Source: an uncultured Cyclobacteriaceae bacterium | GTDB taxonomy: Bacteria > Bacteroidota > Bacteroidia > Cytophagales > Cyclobacteriaceae | Assembly (NCBI GenBank): GCA_937146645.1 | Contig: CAKZRQ010000015.1 | Location: 1-64,000 of the forward strand | Direction: 5' to 3' | DNA: 64,000 nt | Shown: positions 18,796 to 28,013 of the stretch, piece after piece | How positions within the stretch are numbered: position 1 is the stretch's first letter | Layout: each line of letters starts with the position of its first letter | Notes under the pieces: generated by a model | Told to the model about the DNA's origin: nothing | Databases searched by the model: none | Seen by the model: only the letters and a program-made list of their open reading frames with translations | Made by a program: the position numbers and the translations under genes

Positions 18796-20055
18796 TTACT
18801 GAAAATTGAAGATGAGCGGAAATAAGAAGGCTACAATTGCCGTCCAGAAAAAGTAAACTGGTAAAAAGCGAGCAATGCTTTGTCCAACTTCATCTATCTC
18901 CGCTTGATTTCGAATAAGCTTAATGAGCTTTCCGCAGACAAGGACTAGATGAACCAGCATGATCACATTCACTCCCAAAACTGCCATTCTGTTAGGTGTT
19001 ATTCCATATTCATTTATTCGGAATGCAATGGCAGAGAGTGCGACAAGATTCACGATTATAGTTACAATGGATAGCCCGCCTAAAACCCAGTTGCCAACCT
19101 TAGCATTGGAATCTTTGCTGGATTCTGCCACTGAAAAGAAAATCAAGGCTAGAACTCCAATTAGAAGCATATTGAAGAGTAAAAGAAACTCCCTGTCATT
19201 GTATGGATCCTTACCCGAGTAGACAATAGCTCCTAGGTAGGTGACCAGCATAATCAAGACCAAAGGACTGAAAATTTTTGCTACGATAGGAGAGACTTTA
19301 CTCACTAATTGGGGATTCGCCTGTGTGAGGTGCGTCGCAATAGGAGGGATCGAAGCCAACCCAAAAATGAGGACATACTTGGTATAAAATTCATCAATAT
19401 TCACTCCGATCAAATCAAAAAGACCAATTGTGAGTCCTGACATTAGACCAAAGGCTCCGCCAAGAACCACCCCCATAATAATGACATCCCCATTAAAGCG
19501 AAGGAAGCCCATTCGATTATCTAAATTCTGATAATCATTCCCTGAGAAAGCAAAACCTAAAACAGCCCATAGCAGCAAGGGCATATGGATACAAGCAAGG
19601 GTGAGCGTGTCACTTGTTCTTTCATCCGGTAGTAGATTGATATAAATAAGAGAACCTAGAATAATCGAAATTATGCCCCAAATCCTGTCACTGGTTAGTT
19701 TATTCTTCGTGGCAAAGTATGCCGTGATGGGCGGAATAGCGATAAAAGCTAGATTCCTGGGATAAAAGAAGTCTTCATCAATGTCAAACATCTGTTGGGT
19801 TTTCGCGAATAACCCAGCGAGAAAGGCAAGAATTAATACGAACCTGAATTCCTTTCTTGAACCCCAGGAAATTCCATCCTGCTCTTGCTTATAACCTAAC
19901 CTTGCCTTCCAGAACTCCGCCATGGCGTTTCCTTCGAGTTGGGGATAGATTTCATTGAAGCTATTAATGAATGATCTCTTACTCTTTCTGTAAAGGGACT
20001 CGAGTTTAGACGGGTCATCCTTGTACTTGATTATTTGGTTCATCATGTGTTCCAT
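18796..20055 (-). CDS. multi-pass membrane protein, DUF4153-like
   Basis: This 419-residue protein has a soluble helical N-terminus of about 75 residues, rich in Lys/Glu, and then about ten to eleven transmembrane segments. A motif near the end, EYGITPNRMAVLG, resembles the DUF4153 family, but this is from memory and moderate in confidence. Function is unknown. It is the third gene of a compact unit: membrane protein (20368-20979), winged-helix regulator (20059-20367) and this gene, with only three bases between it and the regulator. Such regulator/membrane units are usually self-regulated, so it may be a target of that regulator. Confidence 0.65.
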   Translation of the reverse strand: MEHMMNQIIKYKDDPSKLESLYRKSKRSFINSFNEIYPQLEGNAMAEFWKARLGYKQEQDGISWGSRKEFRFVLILAFLAGLFAKTQQMFDIDEDFFYPRNLAFIAIPPITAYFATKNKLTSDRIWGIISIILGSLIYINLLPDERTSDTLTLACIHMPLLLWAVLGFAFSGNDYQNLDNRMGFLRFNGDVIIMGVVLGGAFGLMSGLTIGLFDLIGVNIDEFYTKYVLIFGLASIPPIATHLTQANPQLVSKVSPIVAKIFSPLVLIMLVTYLGAIVYSGKDPYNDREFLLLFNMLLIGVLALIFFSVAESSKDSNAKVGNWVLGGLSIVTIIVNLVALSAIAFRINEYGITPNRMAVLGVNVIMLVHLVLVCGKLIKLIRNQAEIDEVGQSIARFLPVYFFWTAIVAFLFPLIFNFQ

Positions 20056-20058
20056 AGC

Positions 20059-20367
20059 TTAAAGTTTTGATGAAGTTGTTTTATTGTCTTTTATGAGTTG
20101 TTCAAGGAAGGCAAGGTGCTCTGTGAATGCATTTCGTCCCTCTTTTGAGGCTTGATAAGTAGTTTGGGGCTTTCTGCCAATAAAAGATTTTGAAACTCTG
20201 ATGAATCCTTTTTCTTCCAGTTTTCGGAGATGGGTGGCTAGGTTCCCATCAGTGACTTCCATTACCTGTTTGAAGGAATTAAAATCATATGTTTCATTGA
20301 CCATTAAAATGGACATCACTCTTAGTCTGATGACATTTTCAAAAGCCTTATCGTATTGGGCAGCCAC
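20059..20367 (-). CDS. winged-helix transcriptional regulator
   Basis: This 102-residue protein is a single winged-helix DNA-binding domain of the HTH_34/MarR-like kind: IRLRVMSILMVNE (helix 1), YDFNSFKQVMEVTDGNLATHL (recognition part), KLEEKGFIRVSKSF (wing). The start is a GTG directly after the TAA stop of the upstream gene and in the same frame, so translation probably restarts from ribosomes that just terminated. An ATG lies 14 codons in but would remove part of helix 1. It probably senses no small molecule by itself and controls the operon it sits in; that is inference. Confidence 0.85.
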   Translation of the reverse strand: MAAQYDKAFENVIRLRVMSILMVNETYDFNSFKQVMEVTDGNLATHLRKLEEKGFIRVSKSFIGRKPQTTYQASKEGRNAFTEHLAFLEQLIKDNKTTSSKL

Positions 20368-20979
20368 TTATTTCTCGTATTTGAGGTACATGATAGTTCC
20401 GTAAACTATGTGGGCTAGCCCAAACCCTACCCACCAAAAGAGAAGGCTAAATTCGGGATAAAAATGTGCGATAAGACCCAGTATGACCTGGACCATCCCA
20501 AGATGGCGAACGCTGCGAACTGTGAATGAAGCAGCGTTTAGGAGGGCTAGTCCATAAAAAATCAATGAAGTTCCCGCGATTAAAGTGTAATTCTCAGTGT
20601 AAAGCTGAGCGAGAATGGTTCCTCCTCCGACGAGCAAGGGAAGAAAAAGCGCACTTAAGAATCGCTTTCCAGCTGGTGTCCATAACTTTTCTGAGTTCTT
20701 TTTAGCTCTCTTTCTACTTAGTAAAAATGATGTGGATAAGGATAAAAAGACAAGAACAGAAGCCAAAATAATCAGCCTTGTTACTATTTCATCTGGATTA
20801 AGCCAATTAGACAGTTCATCGAGAACTCCTTCGGGATAGAGCCATTGATAGGCCAGCATAGAAGCCCCTGTAGCATATATGCCTAATAGCACTCCGGAGC
20901 TACCGCTAAGTGAAAGAAAGCGGGTGCTCTTTGCCATCATGGATTTTATTTCAAGTAAATCTTCGTTAGGATCGGTCAT
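20368..20979 (-). CDS. small multi-pass membrane protein, first gene of regulator operon
   Basis: This 203-residue protein begins with a soluble stretch (MTDPNEDLLEIKSMMAKS) and has about six transmembrane helices. The pattern, an acidic start followed by ...STRFLSLSG, resembles small membrane proteins found beside winged-helix regulators in Bacteroidota. No enzymatic motif is visible. It ends in TAA directly followed in frame by the GTG of the regulator. It may act with the regulator as a sensor, but there is no direct evidence. It has a good promoter upstream at 21000-21030. Confidence 0.72.
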   Translation of the reverse strand: MTDPNEDLLEIKSMMAKSTRFLSLSGSSGVLLGIYATGASMLAYQWLYPEGVLDELSNWLNPDEIVTRLIILASVLVFLSLSTSFLLSRKRAKKNSEKLWTPAGKRFLSALFLPLLVGGGTILAQLYTENYTLIAGTSLIFYGLALLNAASFTVRSVRHLGMVQVILGLIAHFYPEFSLLFWWVGFGLAHIVYGTIMYLKYEK

Positions 20980-20999
20980 TTTAAAAGTACTTTGAAAAA

Positions 21000-21030
21000 C
21001 AAAGTAAAAATAAAAAACTCAGAATCCAAA
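21000..21030 (-). promoter_or_regulatory. promoter of the membrane protein/winged-helix operon
   Basis: On the minus strand TTTG (21027-21030), a 19-base spacer and TTACTTTG (21000-21007) match the consensus at 11 of 12 defined positions. The predicted leader before the ATG at 20979 is about 14 bases. Confidence 0.5.
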
Positions 21031-21086
21031 GGCTTAGAAACTCCGGAAGATTCATTTAACTACTTTTTGGAAATCCGTTGGAGCAA

Positions 21087-21182
21087 TCACTTCTCTCTAT
21101 TCCCTTTTCCAAAAAGTTTATAGAAAAGGTATCCAAACCCAATAAGGAAATGGAGGATTAGTATCCCGATAATTAATTCCAC
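21087..21182 (-). CDS. candidate 31-residue single-span membrane protein
   Basis: This small ORF starts at a GTG 16 bases after the stop of the antiporter gene, with an in-frame stop two codons before it, and ends at TGA. The peptide starts VELIIGILIL and continues with one hydrophobic span of about 20 residues, then a basic tail (YKLFGKGNREK). This is the positive-inside pattern of a single-pass membrane peptide. Its position suggests a small accessory of the antiporter, comparable with other small transporter partners, but this is speculation. The GTG start and short length keep confidence moderate. Confidence 0.35.
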   Translation of the reverse strand: MELIIGILILHFLIGFGYLFYKLFGKGNREK

Positions 21183-21198
21183 TTTTTATGGGTAATAG

Positions 21199-22455
21199 CT
21201 ATTCAATTTTGACATCTGATTTGGAAACTATACGCATCACCAAAGGTCCGATGGTCAAGCCTTGTACCAGAATAGAGAAAATCACTATGATATAGGTGAC
21301 GGTTAGAAATAGTTCTCGTTCCATCTGTGCGCCTAGAGAGAGCGCCAAAGCGATGGAAATTCCACCTCGAATCCCACCCCAGGTCATGATCATGGTGGTT
21401 TTAGGAATGAATTCCAATCTCTCCCTGAACAATGCTACTGGGCCTGCCAAGGCTAAATATCTTGCGAGAAGGCCTACTGGAATAGCTATTAGCCCGAACA
21501 TGATGTATTCTGAATTTACTGTGATAATCAGTAATTCTAGTCCAATCAATACAAAAAGGACCGCGTTCAGTAGAACATCCACTAGTTCCCAAAATTTATC
21601 CACATACCCCTGAGTAGTTTTCGACCAGGCTATATCAGGTGATTTATTGCCGATGAAAATTCCAGCGACCACTACAGCCAGAGGCCCTGACACATGAAGA
21701 AGATGGGCCAATACAGAGAGTCCCATCACCAAGGCCAAAGTGAGAATGACTTCTGTTTCATAATGATCGATGACTTTCATCATTTGGAAAGTAAGGTAGC
21801 CAGCTATCAATCCAAGGCCGATTCCACCAACAACTTCCTCCAAGAACAAAAGTGCAACATCTCCCGGTGTGACGGCATCCAGACCCTGGCGGGCAATCTG
21901 AAAAATTACCAGAAACACCACTACACCAACTCCATCATTGAAGAGAGATTCTCCCACAATTTTGGTCTCCAGCTTTTTTGGAGCGTTGGCGTCCTTCAAA
22001 ATTCCGAGCACGGCTATTGGATCAGTTGGTGAAATCAAAGCTCCAAAGAGTAGGCAGTAGATATAGTCAATGGGATGACCGAAACTGGCGAAGATGTAAA
22101 ACATCATGGTTCCTATAAGGAATGTGGAAACTACCACGCCTATGGTTGCAAAAAGGGCTATTGGTCCCCGTTGCTCTTTCAGAGCGTCTAATTTGGTATG
22201 AAGTGCTCCTGCAAAAAGAAGGAAACTCAGCATCACGTCTAGCAGAATAGTCTCAAAATCAATGGATTCAATTAAGAGGTTTGCACGATCCATTATGTAA
22301 GGACTGAAGTTACCCAAAACAGTGACCCCTAAAGTGAAGATGATCCCAATCAACATCAATCCAATAGTGAAGGGAAGTTTCAGGTATTTAGTGTTGATAA
22401 ATGCGAATCCTGCAGAAAGAACAATAAGAATGGTGGTTACGGTAAAAAGATCCAT
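21199..22455 (-). CDS. Na+/H+ antiporter of the CPA1/NhaP type
   Basis: This 418-residue inner-membrane protein has about twelve transmembrane segments. CPA1-type motifs are visible: [15 protein letters not shown] in the first third, [17 protein letters not shown], then [17 protein letters not shown] with the ND pair thought to bind the cation, and a conserved [18 protein letters not shown] near the end. It should exchange cytoplasmic sodium (or potassium) for external protons. There is no C-terminal cytosolic domain. A 31-residue ORF follows 16 bases downstream, and a divergent DUF748 gene lies upstream. Confidence 0.9.
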   Translation of the reverse strand: MDLFTVTTILIVLSAGFAFINTKYLKLPFTIGLMLIGIIFTLGVTVLGNFSPYIMDRANLLIESIDFETILLDVMLSFLLFAGALHTKLDALKEQRGPIALFATIGVVVSTFLIGTMMFYIFASFGHPIDYIYCLLFGALISPTDPIAVLGILKDANAPKKLETKIVGESLFNDGVGVVVFLVIFQIARQGLDAVTPGDVALLFLEEVVGGIGLGLIAGYLTFQMMKVIDHYETEVILTLALVMGLSVLAHLLHVSGPLAVVVAGIFIGNKSPDIAWSKTTQGYVDKFWELVDVLLNAVLFVLIGLELLIITVNSEYIMFGLIAIPVGLLARYLALAGPVALFRERLEFIPKTTMIMTWGGIRGGISIALALSLGAQMERELFLTVTYIIVIFSILVQGLTIGPLVMRIVSKSDVKIE

Positions 22456-22580
22456 ATCAAAAGAATTGGCTAGAAGAAGGCTTCAAATTACAGGTAAAAA
22501 GGAAAAAGAAATGCAAAAATTCTAATAGCTTTAGTTTCAAATTTTTAGGCGAAGATGTCACAACTTCCTAAAAGACACTG

Positions 22581-24764
22581 ATGAAGTCGAAGATTTTAAA
22601 ATTTACCTTAATTGGTTTAGGACTAGTTATCCTTTTAGCATTGATTCTGGGGCCAGGCATGGTCCGTTCTTATTTGGTCAAAAATAGCCCGGAGCTTCTG
22701 GGGAGACAGGTTCAACTAGAGAAACTTAAATACAATTACTTCACCAGCACAGTCGAAGCATACGACTTCAAAATGCTAGAAGAAGACCAAGAGGCCGTTT
22801 TTGCTTCTTTTGATACCTTGATTCTCGATCTAGAGCCTTTGAGATATTTCAAAGAGGAAATTGTTGTTGAGCAATTTGTCATAGATGGTCTTTACACTCA
22901 GATCATCATGGAAGATTCTAGTTTCAATTATGATGATTTGATTGACTTTTTTCTGGAGCCAGATTCTTCAGAGGCAGTTGAAGAAGGTGACGAAACTGCA
23001 TTTAAGTATTCCATTTCAGATATAGAATTAAAGAATGCCCATTTCCTTTTTGATGATCGTACCGTGGGCAAAGTATTGGATGTTCCCGGTATTAATTTTT
23101 TTGTCCCTTTAATTTCATGGGATCAGGCAGAGAAGAGTTCGGCTGATATTGCCTTTGATATGAAAAGGGGAGGATCCTTCAGGGCCAACTTTAATTTTGA
23201 TCCGAATACCGGGGATTTTGATACAGATGTAGGTATCAGTCAACTCTATTTCGAGCCTTTTTACGAGTACGTTAGAGAGTATGCCTTGATCAATTCTATT
23301 GATGGCTATGTGGACGCTTCTGTACATGTATCGGGAAATATCTATGACTATGAGCAGGTTGTAGTGGGCGTAGATGCTACAGCCATTGGTTTTGAAATGA
23401 AAGATACATCGGATAGGGTATTTCTGGGGGCCAAGGAGACCAATTTTGTAGCTGATAAATTAGATTATTTTAATTCTGATTATCACATCAATAAAATTGA
23501 AGTCATCGATTCTTACACCTATTTCCAACTTGATTCAAACACCAATAATTTCTTTTCCATATTCATGCTAGATGAAGAGTCAGAGTCAACTGATTCCAAT
23601 GAACAGGGTATTACTGAGAATGTAGAAGAGCAACCTGTCAGCTTTAGCATAGACGAATTGATTCTCAAAAACGGTAGACTTGATTACAGCGACAACCTAA
23701 CTGGCGAGCCATTCAATTACAAATTGAGCCAAATGGAGATTGACACTAAGGATCTGGACAGCGATGCAGAATGGCTTACCATTAATTCCACCATGCTTCT
23801 TAATGACCGTGGTAACCTTGTGGCTTCTTTGGGTATTAACCCTCAGGACTATGACAATCTTACCTTAGATATAGCAGTTGAGAAGTTTTTACTTCCCGAT
23901 CTGAACATCTACACGGAGTATTACATGGGGCATAGCACATTGAGTGGTGATATGTACTACTATTGTCAGACTAAAATTGTGGAGGGGCAGATAGAAAGTG
24001 AGAACAAGCTTATAGTCAGGGATGCTGCGCTGGAAACTTCAGATGCAGGTTTGTACAGTATTCCCCTAAAATTTGCCTTTTTCCTATTGACAGATAGAAA
24101 TGGTGATGTTGAGCTTGATATCCCAGTCAGAGGTGATCTAAATGATCCGAGCTTGGACGTGGGTACTATCGTTTGGGATACTTTTAAAAACGTAATTGAT
24201 AAAACTGTTTTGGCCCCTGTAGATTTTCTTGTTGGTTTAGTTGGAGGAGATCCAAAGGAGCTCGAAGAGATGGTCTTTGCTTACTCTGATACCATTCCAA
24301 GTGGTAAACAGTACCGGCAACTTGAGAAGCTACTTGATCTAGAAAGGAAGAAAGATGGGCTCGCCATAAACATGAACTATTATGTGGATGAACAATTGTT
24401 CACTGATGCTATCGCATTGGATTTAGTAGGTCAAGAATTCAACGGTAAGAAACGAGACTACACCAAACAAACCGATGATTTCCAAGAGTATGTTTATAAA
24501 AAGGTTGGGAACGATTCTCTTTCTCTAAATGCTGCGATTCTAGAATTGGCCAAAGATCAGAATATAGATAGCCTTAGGGATATGAGAATCGCATCTATGA
24601 TAAATCGAGTGGTAGCTTTTCTTGAAAGTGAAGGTCCCGATAATCAAATCAATGTACAAAGAGGGGATAGGGATGCCCCAGAAAACCTTGGTGCTTATCC
24701 TACCTTCAAGATTACGTATGACATGTTGGATTCATCAGTTCCTGATTCTACGGCTATGCAATAA
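22581..24764 (+). CDS. DUF748/AsmA-like envelope protein
   Basis: This 727-residue protein is anchored by one N-terminal transmembrane helix (about 7-28). A long periplasmic beta-rich body follows, with DUF748-type repeats (FDTLILDLEPLRYFKEEIVV and IDELILKNGRLDYSDN). Relatives of this AsmA-type group form long grooves thought to move phospholipids or otherwise act on the outer membrane. A C-terminal soluble part (about 580-727) is rich in charged residues. No export partner is adjacent. It is divergent from the antiporter and convergent with the methyltransferase, with only two bases between stops. The family call is firm; the cargo is unknown. Confidence 0.82.
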   Translation: MKSKILKFTLIGLGLVILLALILGPGMVRSYLVKNSPELLGRQVQLEKLKYNYFTSTVEAYDFKMLEEDQEAVFASFDTLILDLEPLRYFKEEIVVEQFVIDGLYTQIIMEDSSFNYDDLIDFFLEPDSSEAVEEGDETAFKYSISDIELKNAHFLFDDRTVGKVLDVPGINFFVPLISWDQAEKSSADIAFDMKRGGSFRANFNFDPNTGDFDTDVGISQLYFEPFYEYVREYALINSIDGYVDASVHVSGNIYDYEQVVVGVDATAIGFEMKDTSDRVFLGAKETNFVADKLDYFNSDYHINKIEVIDSYTYFQLDSNTNNFFSIFMLDEESESTDSNEQGITENVEEQPVSFSIDELILKNGRLDYSDNLTGEPFNYKLSQMEIDTKDLDSDAEWLTINSTMLLNDRGNLVASLGINPQDYDNLTLDIAVEKFLLPDLNIYTEYYMGHSTLSGDMYYYCQTKIVEGQIESENKLIVRDAALETSDAGLYSIPLKFAFFLLTDRNGDVELDIPVRGDLNDPSLDVGTIVWDTFKNVIDKTVLAPVDFLVGLVGGDPKELEEMVFAYSDTIPSGKQYRQLEKLLDLERKKDGLAINMNYYVDEQLFTDAIALDLVGQEFNGKKRDYTKQTDDFQEYVYKKVGNDSLSLNAAILELAKDQNIDSLRDMRIASMINRVVAFLESEGPDNQINVQRGDRDAPENLGAYPTFKITYDMLDSSVPDSTAMQ

Positions 24765-24766
24765 TT

Positions 24767-25519
24767 TCAGGACTCTTTTCTCGCCAATACAAAGTCACTC
24801 ACCCCTCGAAAGGTCCTATAGCTTTCTTCGATGACTAGCCCTGAATCTTTCACAGCATCCAGAAATTCTTGGTGCGAATGAGTCCAGAATCTGCCATCCT
24901 TCTGCATTTGGCGAATGATGGCGTTCTGTTTACTCACTTCTTTTCCTTCTTTTAGAATTTCCAGTGTCCTGGCAAAGCCTACCTCTTTCACCAGATGATA
25001 GCCAATGGCAATTTGCCAGCTTAGTACATTCACGATTCTACCTGCATTTACCAAAACTGCCTTCGATCCCGGCTTTAACCATAAAGCCATTTTCTTGATC
25101 ATTTCCTGTGGTTCATTAAGCGTGTACAAAGAATGCACGCATACTATTCCAGAAATAGAGTTTTCCTCAAACTCAATAGTCTCCACATCCCGATCCAGCA
25201 CAGTCAAATTATCAGTTCCGTTAATTCCAGATTTTTTCCTTGCCTCAAGGTTCATCCCTTCATCCCGATCCAGATGAATCACCTTGGCATTCGAATGCTG
25301 TTTTGCCAAAGGAATAGAGAAATTTCCTGTTCCTGCTCCGATATCAAGCAGAATATCCTTCGATTTGACTTTCCACTTACTTGTGCTATCCAAGACATCT
25401 CGATTCAGTGCTTGATAGAAGGGATTGTAGTCCAAAAGCATGTCATACTTTTGCGCATAGCTTTTCCAACTGACTGTTTCGATCGAATTATTTGCGATAG
25501 TTGAATCTGCACTCATCAT
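24767..25519 (-). CDS. class I SAM-dependent methyltransferase
   Basis: This 250-residue enzyme has a Rossmann methyltransferase core. Motif I is LLDIGAGTGNFSIPL, the acidic end of strand 2 is VIHLDRDEG, followed by TVLDRDVETIEF, SGIVCVHSLYTLN, and strand 5 VLVNAGRIVN. The C-terminal half adds helices that should recognise the acceptor. Its ATG directly follows the TAG stop of the upstream acyltransferase gene with no gap (TAGATG), so the two are one translational unit. That implies it methylates the product of the LuxI/FeeM-like enzyme, for example the free carboxyl or amine of an acyl amino acid. The exact acceptor is inference. Confidence 0.82.
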   Translation of the reverse strand: MMSADSTIANNSIETVSWKSYAQKYDMLLDYNPFYQALNRDVLDSTSKWKVKSKDILLDIGAGTGNFSIPLAKQHSNAKVIHLDRDEGMNLEARKKSGINGTDNLTVLDRDVETIEFEENSISGIVCVHSLYTLNEPQEMIKKMALWLKPGSKAVLVNAGRIVNVLSWQIAIGYHLVKEVGFARTLEILKEGKEVSKQNAIIRQMQKDGRFWTHSHQEFLDAVKDSGLVIEESYRTFRGVSDFVLARKES

Positions 25520-26227
25520 CTATTGATTATGGAATTTGGCAGCTTTTGCATACTTGATTTGATCCTCCAAAGTGAAATCAGGCATACCTCGCTTTAAGGC
25601 TGTAGTCATGGATTGATCGCGATTTGCCATGAGTAAAACCACATCGGCTTTCAGCCATTCTATGTTTTTGGTGTCTTTACAGAAAACATCCAGATCAAGG
25701 AATCTTTTATAAAAAGGAGCATGGGATTCCACCACGGAAGTAATGATATGAGTACACTTATGAAGTGCTGAATTCAAGGCATGGATTCGGAAGCAAAGCA
25801 ACTGTGCGAATAGCGACTGCCGGCCTTGAAACTCCGGAGCTACGGCGTATCGATTAGACTCTAACAGTCTAACCTGCCCAATGGAATTAACGAGTTCTCG
25901 CTTGAAGTAGGTCACGCTTTCTGGCATTTCCCAATCATACTCATCTGACCAAATACAACCTCGAACTGTGGCGACGGGCATCCCATCATTCCAAATCAAA
26001 TGCGTTCTCACGTTTGGCCTGTCATCATATTCATCCTGAATTAATTCATCCTCACTGGATAGGCCGGGATATTCTTTCAAGTATGATCTGTATCGAAGCT
26101 CATAAGCAGTCTGCTTACTCTCTTCAGAATTACAGACTTCAAATGTGTACCCATTAATCTCTCCGAAAATCTGTTCACGGAGAGGTTGAGTAGCTTTAGG
26201 AGGGAATGCTGAAATATTGTCTTCCAT
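25520..26227 (-). CDS. LuxI/FeeM-superfamily N-acyl amino acid (autoinducer-type) synthase
   Basis: This 235-residue protein carries the residue pattern of AHL synthases and the related FeeM N-acyl amino acid synthases: ELRYRSY with Arg45 and Arg47, DEYD with Asp65 and Asp68, an ATVRG arginine (Arg89), and LESNRYAV with Glu123 and Arg126. The three-residue spacings D-D and E-R, and the about 20-residue gap from Asp68 to Arg89, match the LuxI layout from memory. Such enzymes join an acyl group from acyl-ACP or CoA to an amine substrate. The methyltransferase gene abuts it. No LuxR-type gene is nearby. It might make a signal, a lipid or a membrane component; the family call is good but the product is inference. 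Confidence 0.72.
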   Translation of the reverse strand: MEDNISAFPPKATQPLREQIFGEINGYTFEVCNSEESKQTAYELRYRSYLKEYPGLSSEDELIQDEYDDRPNVRTHLIWNDGMPVATVRGCIWSDEYDWEMPESVTYFKRELVNSIGQVRLLESNRYAVAPEFQGRQSLFAQLLCFRIHALNSALHKCTHIITSVVESHAPFYKRFLDLDVFCKDTKNIEWLKADVVLLMANRDQSMTTALKRGMPDFTLEDQIKYAKAAKFHNQ

Positions 26228-26441
26228 GATTGAAAAAGTTAAATGGAACCATAGTTAGATTTAAAAATGTGTAAGTCATCCAAGTATTTTTACATTAATA
26301 CTTGATTAGTGAACAGATGAAGATAAGTATAAAAAATCATGAAACATACTGAAAATCAATTATTTATAATTTAGTTAACATCCATTTATCACAATTAATG
26401 ATAAGTTCATAGTGCCATAATTACTTCCGAAAAGCATTCTT

Positions 26442-26449
26442 TAGATTTG
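26442..26449 (+). promoter_or_regulatory. -7 box of the phoD promoter
   Basis: TAGATTTG is a perfect TAnnTTTG match. Its last three bases are the TTG that would otherwise look like an upstream start. No good -33 TTG or TTTG was seen at the right distance. The predicted leader before ATG 26462 is very short, so this call is tentative. Confidence 0.32.
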
Positions 26450-26461
26450 ATAAAAAACAGC

Positions 26462-28006
26462 ATGAGACCGATCCTACTTTTCCTTTTCTGCGCTCTTTTT
26501 GTGGCCTGTTCTTCGCAAACTGAAGTTGAATATCCACCACTTATCGAGAACACCGATCAGCACAAAGAGGCCTCTAAAGCTCCCTTTTTTCATGGGGTTG
26601 CTTCTGGTGATCCACTCCCGAATGCAGTGATTATTTGGACTCGTGTGACTCCTGAAACTCAATTACCTTCCGTGAAAGTGAATTGGGAGATATCGACAGA
26701 TGAATCCTTTCAGCAACTCGCAAGGGAAGGTCAGGTGATTACCGGTCCCGAAAAGGATTACACCGTAAAAGTGGATGCTAAAAATCTGGAACCTGGAACT
26801 CAGTACTTTTACCGATTTATGGCTCTTGACGGGCAAAGTGATGTAGGACAAACCAAAACAACGCCAGAAGATTTGCAGGAAATAAACTTTGCAGTGGTGA
26901 GCTGCAGCAATTATGAGTTTGGCTATTTCAATGGATTTGGGGCGATTTCGGAAGAGAATGACTTGGATGCAGTACTTCATTTGGGGGATTACATTTACGA
27001 GTATGCTCCGGGAGATTATGGGGATTCTACTACCAATAGAATTCACATTCCTGCCAAGGAAATCATCGAACTTCAAGACTACCGAGATAGATATGCTCAG
27101 TATCGTTTGGACCCCGATTTACAAGCTGCGCATAGCAAACACCCATTCATTTTAGTATGGGATGACCACGAGATCACAAACAATAGCTACAAAGATGGCG
27201 CTCAAAATCATCAGGAGGATGAAGGGCCATATAACGTCCGAAAGGATATCGCTGTGCAGGTGTACTATGAATGGATGCCTGTGAGAGAGTCAGGCCAGCT
27301 GTATCGTTCCTTTTCCTTTGGGGATCAAGTCGATCTTTTTATGCTGGATGAGAGATTAGCCGGTAGAACCAAGCAGGCAGATAGTATCACTGACCCGACA
27401 CTTTATGATGAGACCCGGACCATGCTCGGTCAAAAGCAACTGAACTGGTTTCAGGATAAACTCAAGTCCAGTACAGCCAACTGGAAAGTGATTGGAAACC
27501 AAGTGATTTTCTCAAAATTGAATTGGGGTAGAAGCGAGATGGATTTGAATCTGGATAGCTGGGATGGGTATCCGGTGGAGCAGGAGAAAATCGCCAATCT
27601 GATTCAGGAAAATGGAATCTCGGATGTGGTTTTTGTAACGGGAGATACGCATAGTTCATGGGCTTTCGAAGTGACACACGATCCCGATAATTATAATCCT
27701 CAAACCTCTGAAGGAGCCTATGCACTCGAATTTGGTACAACCAGTATTAATTCCGGGAATTTCAATGAGCGATTTACCGATGAGGAGGTTTTGGCCCATG
27801 AAGCTAAAATTGTAAATACTCCTGTAAACCCTCATTTGAAATATAGCAATATGCGAGATCATGGTTATCTGCTGATTAAACTTTCAGATGATCAGGTCGA
27901 AGCTACCTGGAAATACATGAAGACGCTGAAGGAACGTGATCGAACTTTCAAAGAAGAGGTCCGAATAGAAGCGTCGAGAGGTACAGCTAAATTGGATTTG
28001 GAATAA
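26462..28006 (+). CDS. phoD: PhoD-like alkaline phosphatase lipoprotein
   Basis: From the ATG at 26462 (not the TTG five codons earlier) it is 514 residues. The lipoprotein signal ends in VAC16, so it is membrane anchored outside the cytoplasm. The PhoD N-terminal Ig-like domain contains FFHGVASGDPLPNAVIIWTR. The metallophosphatase domain shows HLGDYIYEY, WDDHEITNN and a late VTGDTHSSWAFE, typical metal ligands of PhoD. It hydrolyses phosphate mono- and diesters and should help scavenge phosphate. It stands alone, converging on a DUF2200 gene with seven bases between stops. No PhoB-like box was identified in the 219-base AT-rich spacer upstream. Confidence 0.9.
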   Translation: MRPILLFLFCALFVACSSQTEVEYPPLIENTDQHKEASKAPFFHGVASGDPLPNAVIIWTRVTPETQLPSVKVNWEISTDESFQQLAREGQVITGPEKDYTVKVDAKNLEPGTQYFYRFMALDGQSDVGQTKTTPEDLQEINFAVVSCSNYEFGYFNGFGAISEENDLDAVLHLGDYIYEYAPGDYGDSTTNRIHIPAKEIIELQDYRDRYAQYRLDPDLQAAHSKHPFILVWDDHEITNNSYKDGAQNHQEDEGPYNVRKDIAVQVYYEWMPVRESGQLYRSFSFGDQVDLFMLDERLAGRTKQADSITDPTLYDETRTMLGQKQLNWFQDKLKSSTANWKVIGNQVIFSKLNWGRSEMDLNLDSWDGYPVEQEKIANLIQENGISDVVFVTGDTHSSWAFEVTHDPDNYNPQTSEGAYALEFGTTSINSGNFNERFTDEEVLAHEAKIVNTPVNPHLKYSNMRDHGYLLIKLSDDQVEATWKYMKTLKERDRTFKEEVRIEASRGTAKLDLE

Positions 28007-28013
28007 AACCTTA

